Assembly: GCA_000509105.1 (NCBI GenBank) | Contig: BAIF02000074.1 | Span: 1 to 64,000, forward strand | DNA: 64,000 nt | Reading direction: 5' to 3' | Source of the DNA: Clostridiales bacterium VE202-21 | Lineage (GTDB): Bacteria > Bacillota > Clostridia > Lachnospirales > Lachnospiraceae | Shown here: piece after piece, positions 54,236 to 63,203 of the stretch | Layout of the letters: every line of letters starts with the position of its first letter | Position numbering within the stretch: the stretch's first letter is position 1 | Notes under the pieces: model-generated | Database searches by the model: none | Told to the model about the DNA's origin: nothing | Seen by the model: the letters and a program-made list of their open reading frames with translations, nothing else | Position numbers and translations under genes: made by a program

Positions 54236-55025
54236 CTATCCTGCCTTTTCGTTTTTCAGACGGATTTCAAAGCGGTTCTTGATGTCGGTCTGTATTCCCT
54301 TGTTTCTCTGCTCCTTTTCTTTCTCGTACAGGCAGAAATAAATAGGGCTGTTCTTTGAACCGATATAAAAGGTCTTTGCGGTATCTCCCTTTGTTCCCGA
54401 CAGTTTCCCGCTGTCCACGCCCTCATATTTTCTTGAGCGTTTCCATACCTTATTGGCGTAATAGCGTTTTCTTAGGATTTCTATGTCCAGCAGTACGCCC
54501 ATATCGTTGATTGCCAAGTCCAGACGTTTAAAGATACCCTGATAGTCCATGCAACGGATCAAGACGTGATACCAGCCTGTTTTCCTTGCCTGTAAGACGT
54601 GTTCCAAGTGCCTATAGCCCATGCCCTTTAATTCCAGTAAAACACCCATAGAAGCGTCTTTGGAAGGATAATCTCTCCATAGCGATATAGTTCTTCATAG
54701 CCAAACAGTCCGTAATCTTCATGAATAAAGTATTCGCTTTTCATCGCCAGCACGTTTTTGATAATCTCCAATGCGTCCGTAGTAGGGAAGCGGACACGCA
54801 GGTAATCAACTGTCAGTGTAAAGGGCTGTTTGCATTTGCAGCAGTCAAGATATAATGCAGGAGCGTATGCTTCATTTCTTTGCTGGCTCTTGTTTTGCCA
54901 TTTTCAATTTCATTTAAGTTCTGTCTGCTGATATGTAGTTCCTTTGCAAGTCTGCGTTGGGAATAACCGCAGGCGTTCCGTTTTTGTTTCAGTGTTTCGA
55001 TAAATTCCATGTCATTAATGTTCAT
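54236..55025 (-). pseudogene. mobT: mobT-type conjugative relaxase (Rep_trans), multiply frameshifted
   Basis: Pieces in different frames line up as one Tn916 ORF20/ICEBs1 NicK-like relaxase. An N-terminal XRE HTH (MNINDMEFIETLKQKRNACG; YSQRRLAKELHISRQNLNEI) is followed by LTVDYLRVRFPTTDALEII in another frame. A further shift near 54650 leads to SKDASMGVLLELKGMG and the Rep_trans core (YYANKVWKRSRKYEG, KTFYIGSKNSPIYFCLYEKE). At least two short frameshifts and a missing C-terminus make it non-functional as read. It lies just downstream of an oriT-like hairpin, as in intact elements. Confidence 0.75.
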
Positions 55026-55216
55026 TCCTCCAATCAAAAAAGGCATACGCCCATAGAAGCATACACCTTGTATCATATATTTTCTTGTCTCGATATGCTG
55101 TTTTCGACCTGTCGGGTAGAATAGGCAGGGTGTGAAGTGCAGTAAGTCCTTATAACTTTGTAAATCGTCGCATATCGGGAATTTTGTTTGTGCTTTGTCT
55201 CTTGTTTCTTGTAATA

Positions 55217-55244
55217 GTACCTCCCTGTTAGATAACGGGGGCTT
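55217..55244 (-). other. oriT-like hairpin of a Tn916/ICEBs1-type element
   Basis: On the minus strand this reads CCCCCGTTATCTAACAGGGA and on to GGTAC, very close to the nic-site hairpin of Tn916/ICEBs1 origins of transfer as I remember them (CCCCC...TCTAACAGGGGGGTAC). It lies ~190 bp upstream of the mobT remnant, as expected. The 55026-55396 gap otherwise holds only short frame fragments of the former upstream gene. Confidence 0.65.
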
Positions 55245-55396
55245 GATGTTCGCTCGCCACGGCTCGCTCAACTGCCGAAGTGAACCAGCCACTAAAAACG
55301 GCGGAAAAATCTAAGAGATTTTCCCACTGCCGTGTCTGGATCACTCCGTCAGTGATATATAATTATTACAACTTTTAAATAAAAATACACCTATCG

Positions 55397-55576
55397 TTAT
55401 CTATTCATATTATGTCTATATGCCTGCATGGTATTTTCCAATAACATAGCTCTTGTTACAAGTCCAACCCCTTTTGGAACAGGCGTGATATATGAAACTT
55501 TTTCTATTACATCATTCAAATCTACATCGCCACATAACTTTCCATTTGTATCTCGGTTCATTCCTACATCAATAAC
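55397..55576 (-). pseudogene. folD: folD, 3' part (split by transposon)
   Basis: This encodes the last ~58 residues of FolD (IDVGMNRDTNGKLCGDVD; TPVPKGVGLVTRAMLLENT). It continues exactly the reading interrupted at 59038. The join falls within GTTATTG, present on both sides of the inserted element. FolD is the methylenetetrahydrofolate dehydrogenase/cyclohydrolase of one-carbon metabolism. Confidence 0.88.
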
Positions 55577-55650
55577 TATAGATTTGCGAGAAATCTGCTC
55601 TCTAAAAATCAAAAAAATTGCAAATTATTCGCTCTGTTCTATAAAAAGGG

Positions 55651-55692
55651 GGAGCCAGTAAAGTACATTTTTTATTGCACTTTACTGGCTCC
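55651..55692. terminator. Stem-loop at the left end of the transposon
   Basis: GGAGCCAGTAAAGT (55651-55664) and ACTTTACTGGCTCC (55679-55692) are perfect 14-bp arms around a T-rich 14-nt loop. It probably shields the element from read-through transcription of folD. Confidence 0.6.
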
Positions 55693-55805
55693 TATGTTTT
55701 CGATATGATAAGGTTGCTGCATAAAAACGGAGAATGGGCACCCTAGAAAAGTTCCATTCTCCATCACACCTACAGCAGATAAAAATTTATCTGCTATACA
55801 CACTT

Positions 55806-56395
55806 ATGATAATCGATTTCGAGCATTCTTTCAAGAACTATCATGAAATTTTAGACTTTTATGGAATCTGGGAGTACCACTGTCCCAAATGTGGCGCAAC
55901 GCATTCCTTCCATCGTCATGCCGTCTATTCCAGAAATTTAATTGTATGGGAATCTGATGGACTTGTGGAGAAGCAAATGAAAATCCTGCGCCTTCAATGC
56001 AAATCCTGTAGCAGCACACATGCAGTGCTTACTCCGGATATCATTCCTTTTTTTATCTATTCGCTGGAAGCCTTTCTGGCTTTGATTACCATGTGTCTGG
56101 ATACAGAGATATCCGTTCTGAAAACAGAGAAAGAAACGGGAACATCCTATCAACTCCTGTACCAGTTCCTCCGAATCTTTCATTCGTACAGAAAACGTCT
56201 CCTTCTTTTTTTCGCCGTGAAAGCTTGTGGTCTAGTGCCACTCATCCATTCGTCAGAGAATTTCTGCAGCTTTTACATTTGTATCCGCCACGATGGTTGT
56301 CTTCCCACTTTTTTATACAGTTTCAAATTCCCCTGTTCCTGCATCGGCACAATACGGTCTCTTATCCACTCCTTTTTGGCTCCAGTTCTGTGTAA
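55806..56395 (+). pseudogene. Zinc-ribbon accessory protein of the transposon, frameshifted
   Basis: An N-terminal zinc ribbon (YHCPKCGATHSFHRHAVYS, LRLQCKSCSSTHAV) is followed by a helical region. One frame runs to 56492 with an unlikely Cys/His-rich tail. Adding a single T to the T7 run near 56206-56212 moves it to the frame reading FRRESLWSSATHPFVREFLQ, then PPRWLSSHFF, ending at 56395 (~196 residues). The repaired version looks like the protein commonly encoded beside such transposases. Its role is unknown to me; DNA binding is likely. The start could lie upstream (ATG 55734). Confidence 0.55.
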
Positions 56396-56481
56396 ATCAA
56401 GCCACCCACATAGCCTCTGCATGGTCTTGGCTCGTTGCATCCGCTACAATAAAAGTCACCAACAAAAGGAGGTTGTATTTT

Positions 56482-57750
56482 ATGACAAATGAAGAAATGA
56501 AACGGGAAATGGCCCTTTTTCGCTTCTCCCTGATTGCACCTGTTGTTGCTGATACTTACCAGCAGGCCAGCAAGATGGAATATTACCGCCATACCAGCGA
56601 ATCCGAGTATGTTCTCCCAAATGGAAAGGGTGTAAAGTTCTCACCACTCACCTTGAAAAAATGGTATCAGAAGTACACAGCAGGAGGGCTGGAGGCCTTA
56701 ATCCCGAGAGCGCGCATTGATCTTGGACAGTCCAGGGCACTGTCGGAGGATGTCTGCCGGCAGATCCATGCTTACCGGGAACAGTTTCCTCACATCACAG
56801 GGAAAAAAATCTACGAGAAACTGATTGAACAGGGATATATGAAGAAGGACGATGCTTCCGTGGATACCGTCTATCGTTATCTCAAGTCGGCAGACTTAAC
56901 GCGCACAGCCATGAGTCCGCAGGAATGCCTTGCTTTTGAATTTGAGCATGCCAATGACTGCTGGCAGGCGGATACCACAGTAGGACCGAGCATTGTTGTA
57001 GATGGTAAGCACCGCCAGACCTATCTGATCGCCTTTATAGATGACGCCAGCCGTTTGCTGGTGCAGGGAGAATTCTTTTTTGAAGATAATGCGATCAACA
57101 TGCAGAAAACTTTTCAAAAAGCAATCCTGAAATTTGGGATGCCCAAAAGAATCTTCGTTGATAATGGCTGCAGTTACCAGAACAACCAGCTGAACTGGAT
57201 TTGTGCAGAGCTAGGAATCGTAAAGATCCATTCACGTCCATATCACCCTCGCGGGAAAGCCAAAATAGAGCGGAGCCATAGAACGGAAAAAGATCGCTGG
57301 ATGAACTGCACGGATTGGAATACCTTTCACAGCCTGGAAGACGTAAACAGCAGCTATCATCAGTTCCTTGATACGGAGTATAACAACGGGATCCATTCTT
57401 CCATTGGCATGACTCCCAAAGAACGATATCTGAAGGATTTTGATGGTCTGCGCTTTTTAGAGAAAACAGTGATTGAAGAAGGTTTCCTTCACCGGATCAC
57501 CAGAAAGGTTACGCCGACAGCAACGGTATCTCTGTTCAACACCGCCTATGAAGTGCCTCAGCAGTATATCGGGCACACCATCTCCCTTCGTTACCGTCCG
57601 GAAAATATGTCCGAGATCTATATTTATGATGGAGAAAGCACCCGGCGTCTTCATACAGTCTATCCGGTAAAGAAACTGGACAATGCAAAGAGAAAACGCC
57701 GGGCAAATATCGCCTATGGCTCCATGGACGGAGGTGGTACACATGTATAG
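56482..57750 (+). CDS. DDE transposase of the transposon (TniA/IS481-like)
   Basis: A 422-residue integrase-core transposase. N-terminal HTH domains (~1-130) precede an rve core with catalytic Asp in NDCWQADTTVG, Asp in IFVDNGCSYQ and Glu in GKAKIERSHRTEKDRW. A Mu-type beta-barrel C-terminal region follows (VSLFNTAYEVPQQYIG). Start ATG 56482 follows GGAGGTTGTATTTT. All catalytic residues are present. It overlaps the ATPase start by 8 nt. Confidence 0.88.
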   Translation: MTNEEMKREMALFRFSLIAPVVADTYQQASKMEYYRHTSESEYVLPNGKGVKFSPLTLKKWYQKYTAGGLEALIPRARIDLGQSRALSEDVCRQIHAYREQFPHITGKKIYEKLIEQGYMKKDDASVDTVYRYLKSADLTRTAMSPQECLAFEFEHANDCWQADTTVGPSIVVDGKHRQTYLIAFIDDASRLLVQGEFFFEDNAINMQKTFQKAILKFGMPKRIFVDNGCSYQNNQLNWICAELGIVKIHSRPYHPRGKAKIERSHRTEKDRWMNCTDWNTFHSLEDVNSSYHQFLDTEYNNGIHSSIGMTPKERYLKDFDGLRFLEKTVIEEGFLHRITRKVTPTATVSLFNTAYEVPQQYIGHTISLRYRPENMSEIYIYDGESTRRLHTVYPVKKLDNAKRKRRANIAYGSMDGGGTHV

Positions 57751-58546
57751 AGCATACTGGGGAATGGAATTTAATCCCTTTGACAAAGAGATTTCGGAAA
57801 AACAGTTTTACCACGGAACGGATTATAATGAAATGATGAAGCGGTTGGAATATCTGAAAAACGTACGCGGCATTGGGCTTTTTACAGGTCTGGCAGGAAC
57901 CGGAAAAACGGTATGCCAGCGAGCATTTGTAAACAGTCTAAATCCAAACCTATATAAAGTGGTGTATCTTCCCATGACCACCATCTCCACCAGTGAATTC
58001 TACCGTGATCTGGCTTCTGGACTGGGGCTTGATCCCTGTTACCGCAAAATCGAGAACTTCCGAAACATTCAAGAACGGATCCGCAGCATGTACAAAGAAC
58101 AGAAAACAACGCTGGTCATACTGATCGATGAAGCCCAGTACCTGAGCCGTGCCATTCTTGCCGACCTGAAACTGTTGATGAATTTTGAAATGGACAGTCG
58201 TAATTATGCAGTACTGGTGCTGTCCGGTCAGCCTACACTGAACCAGACCCTAACCATGCAGATCCATGAAGCGCTGCGCCAGAGAATCGTGATTAATTAC
58301 AACATGCAGGGGCTGACACCCCAAGAGGTGACCGATTACGTACGGGATCGTATGAAGCAGTGTGGCGTTACCCAGGAGATATTTGATACAGCGGCGTTGG
58401 AAGCAGCCTATGGCTGCTGTGGCGGGAGCATTCGGCGACTGAATAGCTTGATGCATAAGGCGTTGATGATTGGATGCGAGCAGAAACAGCGTACGATTGG
58501 TATCCAAAGCATCATGGATGCAGCAAATGAAATTGATCTGGTTTAG
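57743..58546 (+). CDS. AAA+ ATPase of the transposon (ExeA/TniB-like)
   Basis: A 267-residue ATPase. Its opening MYRAYWGMEFNPFDKEISEK is typical of ExeA/TniB relatives. Walker A is GLAGTGKT, Walker B LVILIDEAQYL, with sensor/arginine residues in EALRQRIVINY. It would select targets and activate the transposase. Start ATG 57743 lies inside the transposase gene's end, indicating coupled translation. Confidence 0.88.
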   Translation: MYRAYWGMEFNPFDKEISEKQFYHGTDYNEMMKRLEYLKNVRGIGLFTGLAGTGKTVCQRAFVNSLNPNLYKVVYLPMTTISTSEFYRDLASGLGLDPCYRKIENFRNIQERIRSMYKEQKTTLVILIDEAQYLSRAILADLKLLMNFEMDSRNYAVLVLSGQPTLNQTLTMQIHEALRQRIVINYNMQGLTPQEVTDYVRDRMKQCGVTQEIFDTAALEAAYGCCGGSIRRLNSLMHKALMIGCEQKQRTIGIQSIMDAANEIDLV

Positions 58547-58561
58547 GTAGGAAGGAATCGT

Positions 58562-58885
58562 ATGAAATATCTTTGTAAAAACCCCGAGGGAAAAGTGGCA
58601 AGCGATCGTCGATGGACAGGAGAAGTGCAAAACCTGAAGCGGACAGGAACTGTCATCGAAGCGCAAATCAAGGGACGCGGAAGTGCTATGCATGTCATTA
58701 TTGGAAAATACGAATACGGAAGATATCTTTGCATTCCGTCCTGGCAGGTCGGAAGCGAGCTTGCCGGGTTAATGGATGTATTCTGGAACCGGGAACAACT
58801 GGAGAGGCAGATAGGAAAGATAGATGCCATTACAATTGCAGAAGCATTGAAAGTAATAGCAAAGGAACTGGAGAGCATGGCGTAG
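58562..58885 (+). CDS. Small accessory protein of the transposon
   Basis: A 107-residue soluble protein. N-terminal beta-rich half (EVQNLKRTGTVIEAQIKGRG, then MHVIIGKYEYGRYLCIPSW) and helical C-terminus. It follows the ATPase by 15 nt with GTAGGAAGG upstream. Unrecognised function; conserved position suggests a transposition accessory or a host-facing factor. Confidence 0.6.
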   Translation: MKYLCKNPEGKVASDRRWTGEVQNLKRTGTVIEAQIKGRGSAMHVIIGKYEYGRYLCIPSWQVGSELAGLMDVFWNREQLERQIGKIDAITIAEALKVIAKELESMA

Positions 58886-59037
58886 TGCCATGCTCTTTTT
58901 CTGTCTTCTGGCAGAGACGTCCAAATGCCAATTTAAGAGAACAAAGCGTGCAAGTGAATATGAAAAAGTGCAATATGAAATTTTAATGGGTGAAAGTAAT
59001 GTGCAATAAACCGGAGACGAGAAAGCGCAAATCAATA

Positions 59038-59719
59038 CAATAACAACTGCTCCTTGTTTTAACCATTCATTCTTTACTAACTTTGCTTGCCCCATAGCAG
59101 ATACCACAATATCTGCTTGTCTGACTTCTTCTAAAATATTTTCTGTTTTAGAATGACAAATGGTAACCGTTGCGTTTTTATCCAAGAGAAGTTTTGCAAT
59201 TGGTTTTCCAACGATGTTACTTCTTCCCAAAACAACAGCTTTTTTTCCTTGAAGATTATCTAACCCAATTTCTTCTAAAATTCGGATAATTCCTTTCGGC
59301 GTACAAGGAACAAAAGCGTTATCTCCGATATATAATTTGCCCACATTTTGCGTATGAAAACCGTCTACATCTTTTAGCGGATTAATTGTTTCAATCACAC
59401 GCTTTTCATCAATATGTTTCGGTAGTGGTAACTGTACCAGTATCCCATCAACAGTATCATCATAATTTAATTCTCGTATTTTAGATAAAAGGTTGTTCTC
59501 TGAAATATCATCATATCTCAAAGTAGTGTTAAGTATTCCAACTTCCTCACAATCCTTACTTTTTCCTTTAACATAAGCATTACTCGCTTGATTATTACCT
59601 ACCAAGATAACCACGAGTTTAGGCAATCTTTGATTTTTTTCTTGCAATTTATCAATATCTATTTTTATTCTACCTTTAATTTTTTCTGATATATATGTTC
59701 CATAAATTATTTTTTCCAT
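59038..59719 (-). pseudogene. folD: folD, 5' part (split by transposon)
   Basis: This encodes residues 1-~227 of FolD. It includes the substrate/folate-binding first domain (VGNNQASNAYVKGKSKDCEE; DGILVQLPLPKHIDEK; DVDGFHTQNVGKL) and the NAD(P) Rossmann part (VVLGRSNIVGKPIAKLLL). The frame then enters the transposon. The catalytic Lys (YVKGK) is present but the C-terminal end of the fold is cut off. The cell probably relies on another folD or the truncated product is inactive. Confidence 0.9.
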
Positions 59720-59850
59720 GAAATCTTCCTTTCGTATATTTTATCAGTATCGTTCTTTCTAAATGTAATTAAATAAAATTCAAAATACAAGAAAGATGAA
59801 ATTATAATCGTAAGCGCTTAATTTTCAGCCATGATAGAAGAAATAACCGA

Positions 59851-61454
59851 CTACTTTTCAGCAGCCGGAGCACCTTGACAATTCACATATGATTGATTTG
59901 CATCGTTTGCACGATGTTCTATTTCCACTTTGACATTTTCATTCCACGGTGCCAGGAGTTCCAACTCTTCATCACTCATCCTATCATTTGGCATTTTCTC
60001 AAGCAGATAAGTAAGATAGTGATAGACGTTTACTCCATTTGCCTTTGCCATTTCTACCATAGTGTATACAATGGCACTGGCCTGGGCTCCATTAGGGGTG
60101 TCACAGAACAGCCAGTTTTTACGGCCAACGGTAAATGGCCGGATAGCATTTTCACTAAGATTGTTTGAGAAGCTGCATCGTCCATCTTCCAGATAGGCCG
60201 TAAGATAGGGCCGGCGGTTCTGAATGTAGGTAACAGCCTTATCCATTCTGGTTACCCGAACAGGCGACTGCTGGTCAAGCCACGACAAAAAGCCTTCTAC
60301 TATCGGCTGTTCTTTTTCAAGACGTGCCTTTTTGATAGCATCGAAGGAAGCATGCTTTTCCTTGATTACATCTTCCAGATGGAAAAGCTGATTGATATAC
60401 ATCACACCCTGTACCGAAGGCTGTGTATAGTCCAGTGCCTTTCCTTTCGGAATGGCATCTGTCAGATATCTTCTGATATGCGCCCAACAGGCTGTGCGCT
60501 TTGCATCCGGAACTTTATTGTATCCACTGTAACCATCGCACATCAGATAGCCTTTAAATCCATGCAGGAAATCCACGGCATTGTCCCCGGTTCATGCAGC
60601 ACCTGCAGGGGTGTTTCATCTGCCATTGCGAATTCACGCCCCAGAAGTTTCCGGTGGAAGTATTCATACATCGGAAGGAAAAATGCTTCTGAATTCCGGA
60701 TCACCCAGCTGGCCATAGTTGCCCTGGTAATAGCAGCACCATACTGTTTCCAGTCTTTTTCCTGCCGGAAGTATGGCAGGCTGTTACAGAACTTCTGGTA
60801 CATTACCCATGCAACCGTGCCAGCTGATGCCATTCCATAGAGCATGTGGGGCCTTCCGTCTTTTCCTTTTTTGATAACAGGAACCCCTCGCCTATTACAT
60901 TCCGGGCATTCATAGTTTTTACTATAATACTCATACACTTTCAGCTTTGCCGGAACGAAAACCAGTTCCCGACGGACAAACTCTTCACCGATTTCTTTCA
61001 GGGGAGTGCCGCAGACCTGGCAGAATTTTTCTTCATCTGAAAGATCCAGATACTTCTTTTCTACAGGAATTCCCTTGAAACGTTCTGCATCTGTAGCTCT
61101 GGATTTTCGCTTTTTCACTGCCTTTTCAAGAAGAGATGCTTCCAGTTCTTCTGCAGCAGCAGCTGCCGGATCCTGTTCCATTTCTGCTTCATTGAAAATG
61201 TTCAGCTGTCCCGGAATATCAAAGGTGCGTTTTTCACTGGAAGATCCAAACAGCTTTTTGCGGAGAAGGTCTGCTTCTTCTTTCAGGTTGTCCCTTTCCT
61301 GAACAAGGGCCGCTTCCCGTTTACTGGCAGCATCGACAGTTGCCTGAAGTGTTTTTATCATTTTTCTAAGCTCATTGATCATGTCCTTCAGCTCTCGGAG
61401 CTGGATATCTTTGGAACTGTCAGCCACTGCTTTTACCTCCTGTTTCTGATACAT
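59851..61454 (-). pseudogene. tnpC: IS66 TnpC transposase, internally deleted and frameshifted
   Basis: The N-terminal frame (60543-61454) has the coiled-coil, the CCHC-like zinc segment (FCQVCGTPL, YECPECNRRG) and the first catalytic Asp (MADETPLQVLHEPG). The C-terminal frame (59851-60576) resumes at VDFLHGFKGYLMCDGYSGYN with the second Asp and the Glu region (SENAIRPFTVGRKNWLF). About 45-50 residues between HEPG and VDFLHG are missing compared with family members, plus a shift. This copy cannot transpose by itself. Confidence 0.85.
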
Positions 61455-61569
61455 CTATTATACCAGAAAACAGGATGTTTTCCGAGCAAAAGAGCTGATT
61501 TTTAAGATCTGAAAATGCCGAAAATACAAGGAAAACAGGGGCTTTTATGTGCAATTTTTTCTGCTGGCA

Positions 61570-61908
61570 TCAGCTGGTTTTTATAGCCTTTGGCTGTTCA
61601 ATATCAATGCCTGACATCAGCCAGTCGAACTCTCTCCAGGTAAGATTTCGGACCTCGGATTTGTCCCTTGGCCACCGGTATGTCCCCTGGACAGTCAGTC
61701 TTTTGTAGATCATGACAATCCCATCAGGTTCTTTTAAGATAGCTTTGATCCGGTCACATTTACGTCCACAGAATAGAAAGAGTGCATGGCCGATCTCCAT
61801 AGAAAACTGATCTTGAATGACCGCACACAATCCATCAATGGATTTGCGCATATCGGTTCTGCCGCAGACGATATAGACCGCATCGACATTTGAGATATCT
61901 GCTAGCAT
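61570..61908 (-). CDS. tnpB: IS66 TnpB (Orf2) protein
   Basis: A 112-residue IS66 Orf2-like protein (VYIVCGRTDMRKSIDGLCAV; GHALFLFCGRKCDRIKAIL; FDWLMSGIDIEQPKAI). It is needed for IS66 transposition in an unclear way. It overlaps tnpA by 7 nt. Intact. Confidence 0.9.
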   Translation of the reverse strand: MLADISNVDAVYIVCGRTDMRKSIDGLCAVIQDQFSMEIGHALFLFCGRKCDRIKAILKEPDGIVMIYKRLTVQGTYRWPRDKSEVRNLTWREFDWLMSGIDIEQPKAIKTS

Positions 61909-62318
61909 GATGGCTCCTTTAATACATTCATTAAGATTTTCAAAAGGGCTGGCTGGACATCATTGCCCATGCGTATCAGCAAGCCTTTTGCTTCGATTTC
62001 AATTGTATGCGAATTGTCAAGGTACATAGAACTATTTCCAGTATTCAAGCCCAGTTCTGCCGGAGGCGTCTCCGGTTCTATGGCAATCTGGACCACATCC
62101 TGTTTGCGGGATGTAAGATCAAGAGTGCTGGCTTTTGGGACTGGATCTGGTATCTGGCAGGCTCTTTTGCGCAAACGGGTAACAGCATTGTAAAAACAAC
62201 TGGGAGAGATCCCATGTTCATGACACCATGCAGCATCTGATAATCCACTCTGCCTGCACTCGGTTACCAGTTCCATCCATTCGTCCAGGGAACGTCCTGG
62301 CGCACGTTTGTTAGCCAT
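61902..62318 (-). CDS. tnpA: IS66 TnpA (Orf1) DNA-binding protein
   Basis: A 138-residue IS66 accessory protein with an N-terminal helix-turn-helix (WMELVTECRQSGLSDAAWCH; HGISPSCFYNAVTRLRK). Intact; first gene of the element. Confidence 0.87.
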   Translation of the reverse strand: MANKRAPGRSLDEWMELVTECRQSGLSDAAWCHEHGISPSCFYNAVTRLRKRACQIPDPVPKASTLDLTSRKQDVVQIAIEPETPPAELGLNTGNSSMYLDNSHTIEIEAKGLLIRMGNDVQPALLKILMNVLKEPSC

Positions 62319-62524
62319 AATGAAACCTCCAAATATAGTGAATTTTTATCTCCTATCAATGGAGTGTAGTAAAAATCTATTTACTATCATCATTATGGGA
62401 CAAAAAACAGTGGGGGTAAAGTTACCCAACAATTAAGCGCTTACTTATAATCTCGTAAACCACGTGGATTATTATAGCATATCAACAGGGTATCGTCATA
62501 TCATTTATACAATACAGTGCAAAA

Positions 62525-63118
62525 TTATTTTATATTTTGTTTTATATCAAAGACCATTTTTTCGATAGTGTCCGTAGAAAATTTAGTATTTTCACTATCA
62601 TCATTACAAAAAGGAAAGATATATTTATTAACCTGTCGAGTTAAGGAAGACTCACAGAACATATCAAATTGTGTCTTTATCAATTCTGTGTTATATTCTT
62701 CTGGACCTTGACAACAAACAACCAAAGCAACTGGTTTATCCTTAATAAAAGATAGTATTTCCATTTTATCAACCGATTTATCTTCGCCTGATATAAACTT
62801 AAATAGTGAAACATGACGGTCTAAAAATATCTTTAATTGCCCTGTATAAGAATGCCCATAAAGAGCAGTACCGTAAATAATTATACCTGAATGAATAAGT
62901 TTATCTAATAATAATTTTACATCATCTTTTTGCACACAACCTGTATCTTCTATGTTAGATTGACATTTTGAACACCCTATACACCCATTTATCTTATAAT
63001 CAGTTAAATAAATAATCTCCATTTCTATATGAGAGGGAATATGTTTTTTCAATTCAGTATAAACTTTAACTGTATTTCCATTTTTTCTAGGACTTCCTGC
63101 CACATAAATAATTTTCAT
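62525..63118 (-). CDS. Flavodoxin-like NAD(P)H-dependent FMN oxidoreductase
   Basis: A 197-residue NADPH-FMN reductase-like protein with phosphate-binding AGSPRKNGNT at the N-terminus. A conserved CIGCSKCQ cluster of cysteines follows, typical of iron-sulfur flavoprotein relatives. GTALYGHSYTGQLKIFLDR lines the flavin site. It is divergent from the MerR gene and likely its target. A role in redox stress or nitro/quinone reduction is plausible but not shown. Confidence 0.85.
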   Translation of the reverse strand: MKIIYVAGSPRKNGNTVKVYTELKKHIPSHIEMEIIYLTDYKINGCIGCSKCQSNIEDTGCVQKDDVKLLLDKLIHSGIIIYGTALYGHSYTGQLKIFLDRHVSLFKFISGEDKSVDKMEILSFIKDKPVALVVCCQGPEEYNTELIKTQFDMFCESSLTRQVNKYIFPFCNDDSENTKFSTDTIEKMVFDIKQNIK

Positions 63119-63166
63119 TTTCTCTTTGCTCCTTTTCTTTTAAGTTATACAATAGTATAATAATGT

Positions 63167-63181
63167 GTTGGGTAACCCAAC
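63167..63181. promoter_or_regulatory. Palindrome between flavodoxin-like and MerR genes
   Basis: GTTGGGTAACCCAAC is a perfect 7+1+7 palindrome 22 bp before the MerR start and ~50 bp before the divergent gene. It is a likely operator for the MerR protein. Confidence 0.55.
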
Positions 63182-63203
63182 AGTCAATAAGGAGATTGAA
63201 TTT

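Larger units (their letters stand above)
55577..59037 (+). mobile_element. 3.46-kb DDE transposase/AAA ATPase transposon inside folD
   Basis: The element is bounded by imperfect terminal repeats TATAGATTTGCG (55577-55588) and CGCAAATCAATA (59026-59037), 11 of 12 matching. It is flanked by the 7-bp duplication CAATAAC (55570-55576 and 59038-59044). GTGCAATA-like motifs occur near both ends in opposite orientation and may be transposase sites. It carries a zinc-ribbon gene, a DDE transposase, an ExeA/TniB-like ATPase and a small accessory gene, all on the plus strand. It is a TniA/TniB-like two-gene transposition unit with extras. Confidence 0.82.
59810..62444 (-). mobile_element. IS66-family insertion sequence
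   Basis: 2,635 bp bounded by perfect 14-bp terminal repeats GTAAGCGCTTAATT / AATTAAGCGCTTAC. It is flanked by the 8-bp duplication TTATAATC (59802-59809 and 62445-62452), the size known for IS66. It has the family's three genes tnpA, tnpB and tnpC on the minus strand. It landed between folD and the flavodoxin-like gene. Confidence 0.92.

Noticed and set aside
62421-63181. TGTTGGGTAAC shared by the IS66 right end and the MerR palindrome
   Set aside because: The copy in IS66 belongs to the element itself; the 11-bp match next to the MerR region is probably coincidence.
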